64,000 bases of DNA from Paramesorhizobium leguminum (lineage in GTDB: Bacteria > Pseudomonadota > Alphaproteobacteria > Rhizobiales > Rhizobiaceae): contig NZ_QJTF01000002.1 of the NCBI RefSeq assembly GCF_003217235.1, forward strand, positions 1 to 64,000. Direction: 5' to 3'. Positions 24,366 through 33,633 of this stretch are shown here, one piece after another; position 1 is the first letter of the stretch, and each line of letters begins with the position of its first letter. A program made the position numbers and the translations under genes. Below the pieces are notes generated by a model. It saw only the letters and a list, made by a program, of their open reading frames with translations, made no database searches and was not told the DNA's origin.

Positions 24366-24789
24366 GAGCATGATCCCGAAAATCATGCGGTTTAATCAGT
24401 CCATGATCCGCAAAAGTTTGCGGAATTTAACAACAAGATCGAGCAACTCCATAAGTGAAGGAACAAACCCTGCCGTACAGGCGTTGCGCCCAATCCCGAT
24501 TAGAAATTTGCAGCCAGGCGAAATCGGCGGAACCGCTTGGGCCTCGCATAATCGGCTAGAGCATAATCCCGAAAAGTTGCAGACTTTTCGGATAAGATCA
24601 TGCGGCTAAAACAAGGACTTAGAGCGGGATGCCCGATTCAACTTAATTGCATACCGCTCTAAAGCACGATACCGAAAACGTTGGCGCGTTTTTCGGATGA
24701 GATCAGGCAGCTTGAAAGAAGTTAGCAGGATCCCCGATTCAACTTGATTGCATCCTGCTCTTGAGTCCAAATCGAAGGGAGGATTGCCT
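24366..24789. repeat. Cluster of palindromic intergenic elements
   Basis: This gene-free stretch is built of repeats. A degenerate GCATGATC element lies at 24368. A full GCATAATC...GATCATGC copy lies at 24561-24603. An AGAGCGGGATGC / GCATACCGCTCT hairpin lies at 24622-24661. A diverged CACGATACCGAAAA copy lies at 24664-24710. A second hairpin of the AGCAGGATCC / GCATCCTGCT type lies at 24723-24763. The two hairpins share CCCGATTCAACTT-ATTGCAT, so they are paralogous. Confidence 0.75.
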
Positions 24790-25011
24790 ATGACCATCAC
24801 GCGGGAGAACATCATTGCGGTGCTGGGACCGGTCGATGACACGCTCATCGCCGAGATCCTGGCATCGGGTGCCACGACCGAGGAACTCATCGTGGCGTGG
24901 GGATGGATCACCAACGAGGAAGCGCTGGTGCGGGAGGGGATTCCACACGCCACCGGGCGCACTGCGGAACTCATCGATCTGTTATCGGAAGATGATGAGG
25001 ACGAACCGTAA
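24790..25011 (+). CDS. Small conserved-looking acidic protein of unknown function
   Basis: This is a 73-residue acidic protein whose ATG at 24790 is preceded by GGGAGGATTGCCT. It begins MTITRENIIAVLGPVDDTLIAEIL and ends in a Glu/Asp-rich tail (LLSEDDEDEP). Predicted short helices with an EELIVAWGWITNEEAL core resemble small helical proteins found as orphans in Rhizobiales, but I cannot name a family. Good codon use and a good ribosome binding site support a real gene. Confidence 0.75.
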   Translation: MTITRENIIAVLGPVDDTLIAEILASGATTEELIVAWGWITNEEALVREGIPHATGRTAELIDLLSEDDEDEP

Positions 25012-25029
25012 TTCCGATACGTCCGATAG

Positions 25030-25062
25030 AAAAACCGCCACTTCGAAGCTCGAAATGGCGGC
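25030..25062. terminator. Bidirectional terminator between the small acidic gene and the binding-protein gene
   Basis: A 12-bp stem (CCGCCACTTCGA / TCGAAATGGCGG, one mismatched position) lies between convergent genes. On the minus strand it is followed by TTTTTC, a good terminator for the binding-protein gene. Confidence 0.85.
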
Positions 25063-25091
25063 CTTCTTAATTTAGCTAAACCAGCAATAGC

Positions 25092-26198
25092 TTATTCGAC
25101 TGCGACCGACTTGCCGCCTTCCCATTTGTAAAGGGAGAAGCTCGGCGAAGAGAGATCGCCGCTCGCGCCATAGGTCAGCTTGCCGATGACAGTGTCGACC
25201 GCCTCGCCGGATTTCAGCGCCTTGGCGACAGCCTGCGCGTCGTCAGCCGATCCGGCCTTCTCGATGCCGGCCTTCAGCACCTGCACCGCGGCATAGGCAT
25301 TGAGCGTAAACGCCTCGGCCGGGATCTTCTTCGCCTCAAGTGCCTTGATCACCTCGCCCGCGGCGGGGTTCTTGGTGGCGTCCACCGCATTGGTGAAGAT
25401 CGTGCCGGCAGCGGCCTCGCCGCCAATCGCCCAATATTCGGTGTTCGACAGGCCCTCGCCGCCAATGATCGTGGCCTTGACGCCCTGATCCTTAAGCTGG
25501 CGGGCAAGCAGGCCGCCCTCTGGATGATAGCCGCCGAAATAGATCACATCGGCCTTTTCCGCCTTCAGGCGGGTGACGAGCACGCTGAAATCCTTATCGC
25601 CGACATTGACCGACTCATCGAGCACTTCCTTGACGCCGCCCTTGTTCAGCGTCGTCTTGAAAGCGTCGGCCAGGCCCTTGCCATAAGGTCCCTTGTCATT
25701 GACGATGGCGATGCGCTTGTCCTTCAGGTTCTTCAGGACATATTCAGCGGCGACCTGCGCCTGCTGATCGTCGCGGCCGCAGGTGCGGAACACGTTCCAG
25801 AGATCGCGGCTGGTCAGTGTCGGTGTCGTCGCGGTCGGCGTCACCATGATGGCGCCGTTCTCTGCCAGCACGTCCGACACGGGCACGGAGGTTCCCGAAA
25901 GCACCGGGCCGACGACGTAATGTACATTGTCGCCGACGAGCTGGTTGGCAACCGAAACGGCCTGCTTGGGCTCGCCCGCGTCATCCATCAGCTTGAGAAC
26001 GATCTTCTCGCCCTTGATGCCGCCCGCCTTGTTGATGGCCTCGACGGCGGCCTCGGTGCCGTTCTTCACCTGGATGCCATAGGCCGCGACCGGGCCGGTC
26101 AGCGGCGCGATCAGGCCGATGGTGATATCTGCATGGGCAAGCGGAATGAACGCGACGCTCGCAGCAAGCGCAGCCGTGGAAAACAACGAATAACGCAT
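25092..26198 (-). CDS. Branched-chain amino acid ABC transporter substrate-binding protein (LivJ/LivK type)
   Basis: The periplasmic binding protein has 368 residues from the ATG at 26198, which follows GGAGGGTTTC; an earlier in-frame start would add 54 residues of non-coding character. The signal peptide is [22 protein letters not shown]. The mature protein begins [18 protein letters not shown] and shows the LivJ-type [16 protein letters not shown] and [15 protein letters not shown] segments. It would capture Leu/Ile/Val or similar ligands for a LivHMGF transporter, which is not in this window. Confidence 0.93.
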   Translation of the reverse strand: MRYSLFSTAALAASVAFIPLAHADITIGLIAPLTGPVAAYGIQVKNGTEAAVEAINKAGGIKGEKIVLKLMDDAGEPKQAVSVANQLVGDNVHYVVGPVLSGTSVPVSDVLAENGAIMVTPTATTPTLTSRDLWNVFRTCGRDDQQAQVAAEYVLKNLKDKRIAIVNDKGPYGKGLADAFKTTLNKGGVKEVLDESVNVGDKDFSVLVTRLKAEKADVIYFGGYHPEGGLLARQLKDQGVKATIIGGEGLSNTEYWAIGGEAAAGTIFTNAVDATKNPAAGEVIKALEAKKIPAEAFTLNAYAAVQVLKAGIEKAGSADDAQAVAKALKSGEAVDTVIGKLTYGASGDLSSPSFSLYKWEGGKSVAVE

Positions 26199-26364
26199 GA
26201 AACCCTCCAATATGCGAGCCCCCCTGGGGCTTTTGTTTTGGTATAGAAGCGGACGTTTGTGACTTAATTCACTTATGCCGCGAATGGCAATCGATAACGC
26301 ATCAATCTTCCGATTTCCATGCCGCACAAGCAGCAATCTTCCTATTTTGGTGAACGCCAAGCAA

Positions 26365-28962
26365 TCAATCTTCCGCTTCCAGCATCTCCTTCACCGCCGT
26401 CGCAAGTTGCTTGAGCGAAAAAGGCTTGGGCAGGAAGCCGAACTTGGCTTCCGCCGGCAGGTTTTTCGCAAAGGCATCCTCCGCATAGCCGGAAACGAAG
26501 ATGAACTTGATGTCGGGATGATCCTTGCGCAATTCGCGCAGAAGTGTCGGGCCGTCCATCTCGGGCATCACCACGTCGGAAACGATGATATCGACTTTGC
26601 CGTCAAGGCTGGCGAGCACTTCCAGCGCCTCCACGCCGGACGACGCCTCGTGCACGGTATAGCCGCGCGATTGCAGAGCCCGCACCCCGCCCATGCGCAC
26701 CGCATCCTCGTCCTCGACGAGGAGCACGGTCGCGGAGCCGGAAAGATCGCGGGGCTTGTCAGCCTTTCTTTCCTTCTCTTTCCTGTTGTTCTCGGCCAGG
26801 GCTTCCGCCGCGCTCGCAGCCGTTTCCACATGCTTCGGCAGGAAAATCTTGAAAGTGGTGCCTTTACCCAGTTCCGAATCGCAATAGATGAAGCCGCCCG
26901 TCTGCTTGATGATGCCGTAGACCATCGACAGGCCGAGTCCGGTCCCCTTGCCCACTTCCTTAGTGGTGAAGAACGGCTCGAAGATCTTTTCGATCACATC
27001 CGGCGCGATGCCCGTGCCGGTATCCTCGACTTCGACAAGAACATAATCGGCAGCGGGCAGATCGCGATAATTGAAAGTGGCCGCCTCCGCCTGGCTCACA
27101 TTACGGGTGCGCATCGTGATCGTGCCGCCATCGGGCATGGCATCGCGCGCATTGACGGCGAGATTGACGGCAACCTGCTCGAACTGTCCCAGATCCGCAC
27201 GCACGGGCCACAGGTCGCGGCCATGATCGATCTTCAACTCAACGTCCTTGCCCGCGAGCCGAGCGAGCAGCATCCGAAGGTCGGCGAGCACATCGGTGAG
27301 ATCCAGCACCTCCGGCCGCAGCGTCTGCCGGCGCGAGAAGGCCAGAAGCTGGCGCACCAGCGATGCCGCGCGATTGGCGTTCTGCTTGATGTTCATGATA
27401 TCGGGGAAGGACGGGTCGGACGCGCGGTGATTGGTCAGCAGCAGGTCCGACGACATGATGATCGCCGTCAGCACATTGTTGAAATCATGCGCGATGCCGC
27501 CGGCAAGCTGGCCCACCGCCTGCATCTTCTGGCTCTGCGCCATCTGCCCTTCCAGGGCCTTCTGCTCCGTCGTCTCGACCGCGGAAACGATCGCCGCCTC
27601 TTCCGCCGCCTCGCCGCCGACATCGGAGACGGGGCTGACATAGAAACGGATATGCCGCTGTTCATCGCCTGGAAGCACCGTATCGATCGGCGAGATTTCC
27701 GCCTGTCCGGCAAAGGCCGCCGTCAGCGCCTTGGAGAAGGCCTCGCGGTCACGCTCATGCACGACATTTTCCAGCTTTATGCCACCGTCGAGAGCATCAT
27801 TGTCGACAGCGGAGGAGAAAATATCGAGGAAACGCGCATTGGTGCGCAACGTATTGCCCTTGGCATCCACAGCGGCGATGGCCATCGGCGCCGAATTGAA
27901 AAACCGCGTGAACCGGACTTCCGCTGCCCTGAGCGTCGCGGACGCGTCCTCCCCCTCGGCACGGTTGAGCACGATCGTCCGGCTCATGCCGCGCTTGCCA
28001 TCACGCTGCGCCTGCACCCGGTGGTAGAAGCGCACCGCGAGACTCTGCCCGTTCAGCTTCGCCAGATCGAGGTCCAGTACGGTGTTGCGGCTGGAGCCCG
28101 GATCGGCCTTGACCGAATTGACCAGCGCCATGCCGTTGCCGGCAACAATATCGTTAAGCGTCAGCGATCCGGGGATGAATTGGGTGAGATCGACGCCCAG
28201 CCACTCGGCAAGCGTCGCGTTAAGATAGACAATCCGACCCGCGGCATCGGCGGAGAAGAACCCGGCCGGCGCATGGTCGAGATGGTCGATGGCCTCCTGC
28301 AGATCCTGGAAGAAGCGCTCCTGTTCCGCCCTCTCCGCCGAGATATCGGCAACCTGCCATGCAAAAAGCGGTCCCTTGTGATCCGGTGTCGAGGCGATAG
28401 GCCGCGCCTTGATGCGATACCATGTAGGCCCCGCCGCCCGCAGCCCATCGGCTGACGAAGCCATCGGATGGGAAAGCCGTACCTCTTCCTGCGCAGGCAC
28501 GCCGTCGCGCACTGCATTCGCCAGGCGGTAGATCGCATCCGAGGCGCCGGGCTCGACGGAAAGGATCGTATCGAGTGTGCGCATATCTGTGGCTTCCGCC
28601 GTGCCTGTCAACACCGCATAAGCCTGGTTGGCATAGACGATCCTGCCCCGGCTATCCAGAATAACCGTGCCTTCGGGAATTGAATCGATAAACGCATGGG
28701 CCAGATCGTCGCCCATCGCGCGCGGCGTGAATTGGATAAGGCCGATGGCAGCGCCGAACAGATAGAAGACGCCAACCATCGCCAAAACGCCGAGAAGCCC
28801 AAGCAGGAAGGGCTCCCCCAACTCATCGCGAAAGAGGAAATAAAGAAGGGCTGCGCCCGTTAGCAAAATACCCAGAACCAGAAGCCGGATCGCGGCACCA
28901 GGGCCTCTGCGACCCGAGACGATCGGCTTTGGATAAAGATCGGTCCGTGCCGCTTGAGACAT
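26365..28962 (-). CDS. cckA: Cell-cycle hybrid histidine kinase CckA
   Basis: CckA is the membrane kinase that, through ChpT, controls the master regulator CtrA in alphaproteobacteria. The 865-residue protein has two transmembrane helices (about 24-44 and 52-74), PAS domains (about 95-225, 230-340 and 350-470), a HisKA domain with GGIAHDFNN (His near 491), an ATPase with EDTGTGI and [12 protein letters not shown], and a C-terminal receiver with the phosphorylated Asp near 797 in [14 protein letters not shown]. This order is specific to CckA. It is a single gene with no partner nearby, as usual. Confidence 0.95.
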   Translation of the reverse strand: MSQAARTDLYPKPIVSGRRGPGAAIRLLVLGILLTGAALLYFLFRDELGEPFLLGLLGVLAMVGVFYLFGAAIGLIQFTPRAMGDDLAHAFIDSIPEGTVILDSRGRIVYANQAYAVLTGTAEATDMRTLDTILSVEPGASDAIYRLANAVRDGVPAQEEVRLSHPMASSADGLRAAGPTWYRIKARPIASTPDHKGPLFAWQVADISAERAEQERFFQDLQEAIDHLDHAPAGFFSADAAGRIVYLNATLAEWLGVDLTQFIPGSLTLNDIVAGNGMALVNSVKADPGSSRNTVLDLDLAKLNGQSLAVRFYHRVQAQRDGKRGMSRTIVLNRAEGEDASATLRAAEVRFTRFFNSAPMAIAAVDAKGNTLRTNARFLDIFSSAVDNDALDGGIKLENVVHERDREAFSKALTAAFAGQAEISPIDTVLPGDEQRHIRFYVSPVSDVGGEAAEEAAIVSAVETTEQKALEGQMAQSQKMQAVGQLAGGIAHDFNNVLTAIIMSSDLLLTNHRASDPSFPDIMNIKQNANRAASLVRQLLAFSRRQTLRPEVLDLTDVLADLRMLLARLAGKDVELKIDHGRDLWPVRADLGQFEQVAVNLAVNARDAMPDGGTITMRTRNVSQAEAATFNYRDLPAADYVLVEVEDTGTGIAPDVIEKIFEPFFTTKEVGKGTGLGLSMVYGIIKQTGGFIYCDSELGKGTTFKIFLPKHVETAASAAEALAENNRKEKERKADKPRDLSGSATVLLVEDEDAVRMGGVRALQSRGYTVHEASSGVEALEVLASLDGKVDIIVSDVVMPEMDGPTLLRELRKDHPDIKFIFVSGYAEDAFAKNLPAEAKFGFLPKPFSLKQLATAVKEMLEAED

Positions 28963-29423
28963 ATGGCTCTCAGCCCCTTATTCTAATCTATCGCCGAAAT
29001 GCTGGAATACGCGATTCTCAAATTCTTGGATCATACATTCCCGAATTCCGGAACCCATACGAAGGAAATTTGGCCAAGGAAAGCACCATAACACCACCTT
29101 CGAGTGCGAACAGGCCGCATTCTCGCCCCAATCGCCGGATTTTCTGTTGGTTACAGGGCGGTAACAAGAATACTTAATTTTTGATTGTTTCCTTTGATCC
29201 CTTTCGTCGCATATCCTGACATTATGAAATTGCAAAGCCTTCCGGCAAGGCAATGGGATGGCAGCCCATGGCTGCAATTCCAGTTTAGTCGCATGAACTT
29301 GCCGAAAAATGCGCCAAGCTGGCGCTGATCTTCGGTTCGGGATCGTGTTTTGAGAAGATAAGCTGCACGATCCCGAAGAATCTGCAACTTTTCGGGGTCA
29401 TGCTTCTTGAGGAGAAAAGCGTT
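28963..29423. other. Intergenic region with a degenerate palindromic element
   Basis: This 460-base gap separates divergent cckA and the FliO-like gene, so both promoters must lie here. About 29310-29405 is a repeat: TTCGGGATCGTG and CACGATCCCGAA form a hairpin, followed by TCTGCAACTTTTCGGGGTCATGCT, a diverged dispersed element that ends immediately before the ribosome binding site at 29408. No open frame of substance was seen. Confidence 0.6.
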
Positions 29424-30716
29424 ATGTACGAGTGGCTGAGTGGAATTGTCGGTGAGAATGCGGCACGCATTGCGGGTTTCGTCTGCCTGTTCCTGCTGGT
29501 CCTGCTGGCGATCGTCGTGGTGTTGGGCCTCATCCGCCGCTTTGCCGGCGGCACTTTCGTCGCCGGCGGGCGCGGGCGCGCGCCGCGCCTGTCCGTCATG
29601 GATGCAGCTGCGGTCGATAGCCGCCGCCGGCTCGTCCTTGTCCGGCGCGATGATGTCGAACATTTGCTTCTGATCGGCGGCCCGACCGATATCGTCGTCG
29701 AGCAGAATATTCATTCAGGCACTTCCGCGAACGCCGTGACCGCAAACGACCGTATTCCGGCTGCGAATCCTGGCCGGGAACCGCGCGCGGAGCGCACCGC
29801 CACGCCAGTTTCTCCACCCCTTGAGACGCGTGAAGCCGAACCCTCCATCGAGCCTGCGCCTGCCGCGCACGTGACGCCGCCCACGCCGGCAAACAATCCG
29901 GCTCCCGTCGCTAGGCAGCAAGCCCCTGCTTCCGTTACGCCGTTCCCGGAAAAGCCTTCGGAAAGAACATATGAACGCGCCCAGGAGCGCGCGCCTGAAC
30001 GCCCGCGCCCCACCGTTGCAGCGGTGCGTCCACCGGTCCAGTCAGCTGTCAGGCCCGTTATGCAGCCAGTTCAGGCCCCGGCAGCACCCCGGCCGGCGCC
30101 CCAGTTCAGCCAGCCGCCTCGCCCCGCGCCCATTCCGCCTCAGACGCCGCGCGCTGCGGCGCCGCAGCCCGGCATCCAGTCTGTTCGCGCTCACCCGGCC
30201 TATCCGTTGAGCCAGGTGGCTCAGGGCGTGATCAGCGCCACGTCCGGCGCAACGTTGGCATCGGGCGGCGCAGCAAGCCTCAACATCGCGCCCAGCCGGG
30301 AGATGCCACAGGCCGAACCGGTTGCCGCAAAAGCGCCTCCGTCCTTTCCGGATAACGACATATCGCCGGATATCGAGATACCGAATGAACGGCCATCCGT
30401 TCGCTCCGAGGAAAGTTCCGTCACGCCATTCCCTTCCGTTTCTCACCCAAAGGAAGATATTTCCGATAGGCTCGACACGTTCAGCGACGAACTGCACGAC
30501 GCCCTCTTCGATGAATTCACCATCGACGATATAGAACCCGAAGAGTACGACAAGCCAACGAGCGAGCTCAACATCTTTCCCGGCGCGCCAAAGACCTTCT
30601 CCACTGAGCCAAAGACCTTCTCCACTGAGAATGAACTGGAGGAGGAGTCAATCAGCGAACTCGAAGACGAAATGGAAAAGCTGCTTGGCGAGCTGTCGAG
30701 AAGCAGGGGAAGTTAA
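29424..30716 (+). CDS. FliO-like single-pass membrane protein with long Pro/Ala-rich extension
   Basis: From the ATG at 29424 (AGGAG nine bases upstream) the protein has 430 residues. A transmembrane helix lies at about 16-38 (IAGFVCLFLLVLLAIVVVLG). Residues 40-90 match the FliO domain: RAPRLSVMDAAAVDSRRRLVLVRRDDVEHLLLIGG is the region aligned with flagellar export component FliO. The remaining 330 residues are Pro/Ala/Gln-rich and then acidic, probably disordered, and include an exact 7-residue tandem duplication (PKTFSTE). No other flagellar genes are nearby, so a flagellar role is uncertain; many Rhizobiales carry such orphan FliO-domain proteins. Confidence 0.75.
   Translation: MYEWLSGIVGENAARIAGFVCLFLLVLLAIVVVLGLIRRFAGGTFVAGGRGRAPRLSVMDAAAVDSRRRLVLVRRDDVEHLLLIGGPTDIVVEQNIHSGTSANAVTANDRIPAANPGREPRAERTATPVSPPLETREAEPSIEPAPAAHVTPPTPANNPAPVARQQAPASVTPFPEKPSERTYERAQERAPERPRPTVAAVRPPVQSAVRPVMQPVQAPAAPRPAPQFSQPPRPAPIPPQTPRAAAPQPGIQSVRAHPAYPLSQVAQGVISATSGATLASGGAASLNIAPSREMPQAEPVAAKAPPSFPDNDISPDIEIPNERPSVRSEESSVTPFPSVSHPKEDISDRLDTFSDELHDALFDEFTIDDIEPEEYDKPTSELNIFPGAPKTFSTEPKTFSTENELEEESISELEDEMEKLLGELSRSRGS
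30589..30630 (+). repeat. 21-bp in-frame tandem duplication
   Basis: Two identical adjacent copies of CCAAAGACCTTCTCCACTGA (plus one base) encode PKTFSTE twice near the C-terminus of the FliO-like protein. It is probably a recent slippage product in a disordered region. Confidence 0.85.
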
Positions 30717-30798
30717 GTCACGCCCAGCCAAACGTGCTGAAAGGGGATAGCTGGTAGAGGGAGACATTGAAACGCTCATCGCCATAGGAGAACGCGTC

Positions 30799-31371
30799 AT
30801 GAAAACCGCATTCATCGGCCTCGATTATATCGTCGATATAGTGGACCCAAGCGGCAAGATCGCCGCCTCCGCCGCGCAGGCGAAGGAGCGCGGCGTCATA
30901 GCCAAGGCCAACGAGGCCCTGGCTATCGCCCGTGAAAAGGGCTGGCTCAGCATCCTCGTCAAGGTTGGCTTTTCTAACAATTACAAGGACCAGCCCAAGA
31001 ACTCGCCGCTCTTCGGACGCGCCAATGAACTTGGCGCGCTGGCGCTTGGGAAGCCGGGCACCGAGTTTCATCCTGACCTGAGAGCAGACCTCGCAGACCT
31101 CATCATCGTCAAGCCACGGGTCAATCCCTTCTACTGCACAGGGCTTGACGCGGCGCTTAGAGCGAACCGGATAGAGCGCCTCGTCATCGCCGGCGTAAGC
31201 AGCACTTGGGCAGTTGAAGCGGCCACGCGCGATGCGCATGATCGGGATTATGAGGTCTGCATCGCGGAGGACGCCTGCGCGGCGGCAACCGGCGAAGAGC
31301 ATGAAGCGGCGATCAACCGCCTCACCCGGATCGCGAAAATCATCCATGTCGATGATATGCGAGGCATGTGA
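30799..31371 (+). CDS. Isochorismatase-fold cysteine hydrolase, catalytic Cys replaced
   Basis: The 190-residue protein has the isochorismatase-like hydrolase fold. The conserved Asp (D9 in FIGLDYIVDI) and Lys (K105 in IIVKPRVNP) are present. At the nucleophile position the usual GVATNVCVE is here GVSSTWAVE, placing Ala 138 where the Cys should be. Amidase activity through a Cys thioester is therefore unlikely. A PhzD/EntB-like Asp-driven hydrolysis or a non-catalytic role remains possible. It is translationally coupled to the FUSC gene (GTGA overlap) and preceded by AGGAG. Confidence 0.85.
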   Translation: MKTAFIGLDYIVDIVDPSGKIAASAAQAKERGVIAKANEALAIAREKGWLSILVKVGFSNNYKDQPKNSPLFGRANELGALALGKPGTEFHPDLRADLADLIIVKPRVNPFYCTGLDAALRANRIERLVIAGVSSTWAVEAATRDAHDRDYEVCIAEDACAAATGEEHEAAINRLTRIAKIIHVDDMRGM

Positions 31372-32402
31372 TTCACTTGCAGGCTATAGCTCTTCCTGAA
31401 ATCACGTGGCGCCCGCTTTTCAGGACAACGCTTGTCGTCGCGCCCTTTGTTCTTCTATCGCTCGTCTTGAACAATCCGCTCTGGATCGACGTGGCCCTGG
31501 TGGCGATCTGCATCCAGATCGCCTGGGAGCGTACCGAACTGGCTCCGCTCGGCGTTCTGCTGCATGGCCTTGCGATTGCCGTCGGGTTCCTGTTTTTATT
31601 CCTTTCGCTCCTGTTCCAGCCGCTTTTCGTGCTGGGATGCGCGCTCATGTCGGCGGCAACGATCCGCATGGCGGCGGAGGGGAGCAAATTGCGTACGCTC
31701 GGCAATTTCACATTCATTCCCGCTCTCTATCTTGCCTGCGAAATGACGGAAAGGCTGCCCCGTGATTTGTATTGGCCGACAGCGACGGCATTTCTCCCTT
31801 ATATTGCGATCGCGATCATTCCCACCATGGTGCAATCCGTGGTCGATCATTGGCACACTAAAAAGGCGGATGGTCTTCGCCATTTCATGCGCCATTTCAT
31901 GCGTTTGACGAAGAACGATCCATTCGGAGATCACGTCCCCTATCTGGAGGATATGGCAGCGGTCATCCTGGCGGTGGGGACGGCGGCATTCCTTGTGGAA
32001 TGGGGGCATCTCGACCATGGGCAATGGGTGATCTGGTCGGCTGCGAGTGTCGTGACGGGAGATACGGCAAGCTCACGGCTGAAATTACGCGACCGCACCA
32101 TAGGCGCGTTGGCCGGCGTGCCCTTGGGCATCCTTGCCGGTCTTGCCATACCACACTCCGAAACGACCTATGGCGTCGTCATTCTTGGCGTTTTCCTGAC
32201 ATTGACGGCCTTCCGCAGCTATGTCGTCGGTTTCGGCGTACGCTGCGGCTTGGTATCGCTCGCAATAATGCTTGCCGGCCAATCGGTAAGCGTGGCGAGC
32301 GAACGGATTGTCAATGTCATTCTCGGCGGCGTCATAGGCGCGCTATTTGTCCTCGCGGCCCACCTGGCAGCCCAGCATTTGAAGCCAGCGCGGAAGATTT
32401 AG
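31368..32402 (+). CDS. FUSC-like integral membrane protein
   Basis: The 344-residue protein starts with a GTG at 31368 overlapping the previous stop. It has two clusters of transmembrane helices (about 15-115 and 140-160, then 195-320), separated by a short cytoplasmic stretch with RHFMRLTKNDPFGDH. The second cluster carries the FUSC-type WSAASVVTGDTASSRLKLRDRTIGALAG. Such proteins belong to aromatic-acid efflux (fusaric acid resistance, AaeB) families. Its coupling to an isochorismatase-fold gene suggests a shared small aromatic substrate, which is an inference. Confidence 0.82.
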   Translation: MIHLQAIALPEITWRPLFRTTLVVAPFVLLSLVLNNPLWIDVALVAICIQIAWERTELAPLGVLLHGLAIAVGFLFLFLSLLFQPLFVLGCALMSAATIRMAAEGSKLRTLGNFTFIPALYLACEMTERLPRDLYWPTATAFLPYIAIAIIPTMVQSVVDHWHTKKADGLRHFMRHFMRLTKNDPFGDHVPYLEDMAAVILAVGTAAFLVEWGHLDHGQWVIWSAASVVTGDTASSRLKLRDRTIGALAGVPLGILAGLAIPHSETTYGVVILGVFLTLTAFRSYVVGFGVRCGLVSLAIMLAGQSVSVASERIVNVILGGVIGALFVLAAHLAAQHLKPARKI

Positions 32403-32417
32403 AGAACCTCTTCCCCC

Positions 32418-32834
32418 TCAATCGTCGCGATACACCTTTTCCCGCCGCTCGTGCCGCTCCTGCGCTTCGATGGAGAGCGTGGCGATGGGCCGGGCATCCA
32501 GCCGCTTGAGGCTGATCGGCTCACCGGTTTCCTCGCAGAACCCGTATGTGCCGTCATCGATGCGCTGCAAGGCGGCATCGATCTTGGAGATCAGCTTGCG
32601 CTGGCGGTCCCGGGCGCGCAATTCGATTGCACGGTCGGTTTCCGATGAGGCTCTGTCAGCAATATCTGGATGGTTGGCGTTTTCTTGCTGCAAGGCTTCG
32701 AGCGTTTCGCGGGCCTCGCGAAGGATATCATTTTTCCAGGCTACCAGCTTTGCGCGGAAATAAGACTTCTGCCGCTCGTTCATGAACGGTTCGTCTTCAG
32801 TGGGCCTGTAGTCAAGGTTAATCAATTCACTCAT
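32418..32834 (-). CDS. dksA: RNA polymerase-binding transcription factor DksA
   Basis: DksA binds the RNA polymerase secondary channel and works with ppGpp. The product has 138 residues. The coiled coil is at about 25-90 (ARETLEALQQEN and the acidic-tip SSETDRAIELR). The zinc-finger region reads GFCEETGEPISLKRLDARPIATLSIEAQERHE, with one Cys instead of four, a form known among alphaproteobacterial DksA proteins. I chose the ATG at 32834 (MSELINLDYRP); an ATG six codons earlier has no better site. Confidence 0.92.
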   Translation of the reverse strand: MSELINLDYRPTEDEPFMNERQKSYFRAKLVAWKNDILREARETLEALQQENANHPDIADRASSETDRAIELRARDRQRKLISKIDAALQRIDDGTYGFCEETGEPISLKRLDARPIATLSIEAQERHERREKVYRDD

Positions 32835-33070
32835 GTCTGAATCACCCCACATCTAGGAGACGCGAGCGCCTATATAGGTCCAGACGCAACATCGCACAAC
32901 AAGAAATAAGCGAGCAGCACCACTTTTTAGTGCATTGATTTTGCAGGTGATTGCAGCGCCCTCGCCTTTACCATCCACAAAAATGTGCTTTTGGCATCGC
33001 GATCCGGCGACAATGGGGCGGCGTGTGCGGTATGAAAAAGCGCAGCATCGAAGCGATCAGGGGTATGAAA

Positions 33071-33586
33071 ATGAGTCGTCTCTATCTTCTACGCCATGCG
33101 AAAGCGGCCCGTGCCGTGCCCGGAATGAACGATTTCGACCGCCCGCTTGATGAGGAAGGCGCGCAAGCCGCCCGAAAAATGGGCTCGGCCATGGAAGCGG
33201 CGGGGTTTACTCCCGAACAGGCGATATGCTCGGCGGCGAAACGCACGCGCGAAACGCTCGACAATCTGCGCTTGACGCTCCCCGCCCCCTTCCCTGCCAT
33301 GACAAGCGCCGCGCTCTATTCAGCCAATGCCGATGGCTATCTTGATGCGATCCATGAAAACGGGAACCTCTCTTCCCTGCTTTTGATCGGACATAACCCA
33401 TCGATACATGAACTGGCGCTCATGCTCGCGGCGGAGGGCGACCCGGCCTCGCTGGCAAGGCTCCTCCACGGCTTCCCCACAGCGGCCCTGGCAGTCATCG
33501 ATTTTCACGCCCCCCTTGAACATGCCCAGCCACGCGAGGGAATCTTGCGCGCATTCATCACGCCGGACGATATAGTCGATATTTAA
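33071..33586 (+). CDS. SixA-type histidine phosphatase
   Basis: This 171-residue histidine phosphatase of the SixA branch opens with LYLLRHAKA (catalytic His in RHA), has CSAAKRTRETL with the expected Arg, and a second catalytic His in IGHNPSIHEL. SixA proteins dephosphorylate phosphohistidine domains such as Hpt or PTS NPr. The ATG at 33071 is preceded by AGGGG; longer in-frame starts upstream lack sites. An Hpt-domain protein is encoded at 41190-41594 in the same window, a possible but unproven substrate. Confidence 0.88.
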   Translation: MSRLYLLRHAKAARAVPGMNDFDRPLDEEGAQAARKMGSAMEAAGFTPEQAICSAAKRTRETLDNLRLTLPAPFPAMTSAALYSANADGYLDAIHENGNLSSLLLIGHNPSIHELALMLAAEGDPASLARLLHGFPTAALAVIDFHAPLEHAQPREGILRAFITPDDIVDI

Positions 33587-33633
33587 CTGTTTTGGTTATG
33601 ATCTCAGACCGTTAGCAATTCCAAGAGGGCACA

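Noticed and set aside
26275-28455. A 726-codon open frame on the plus strand
   Set aside because: It lies wholly opposite cckA, whose protein shows all expected domains. The plus-strand product is a high-GC shadow rich in Arg and His with no recognisable domain or ribosome binding site.
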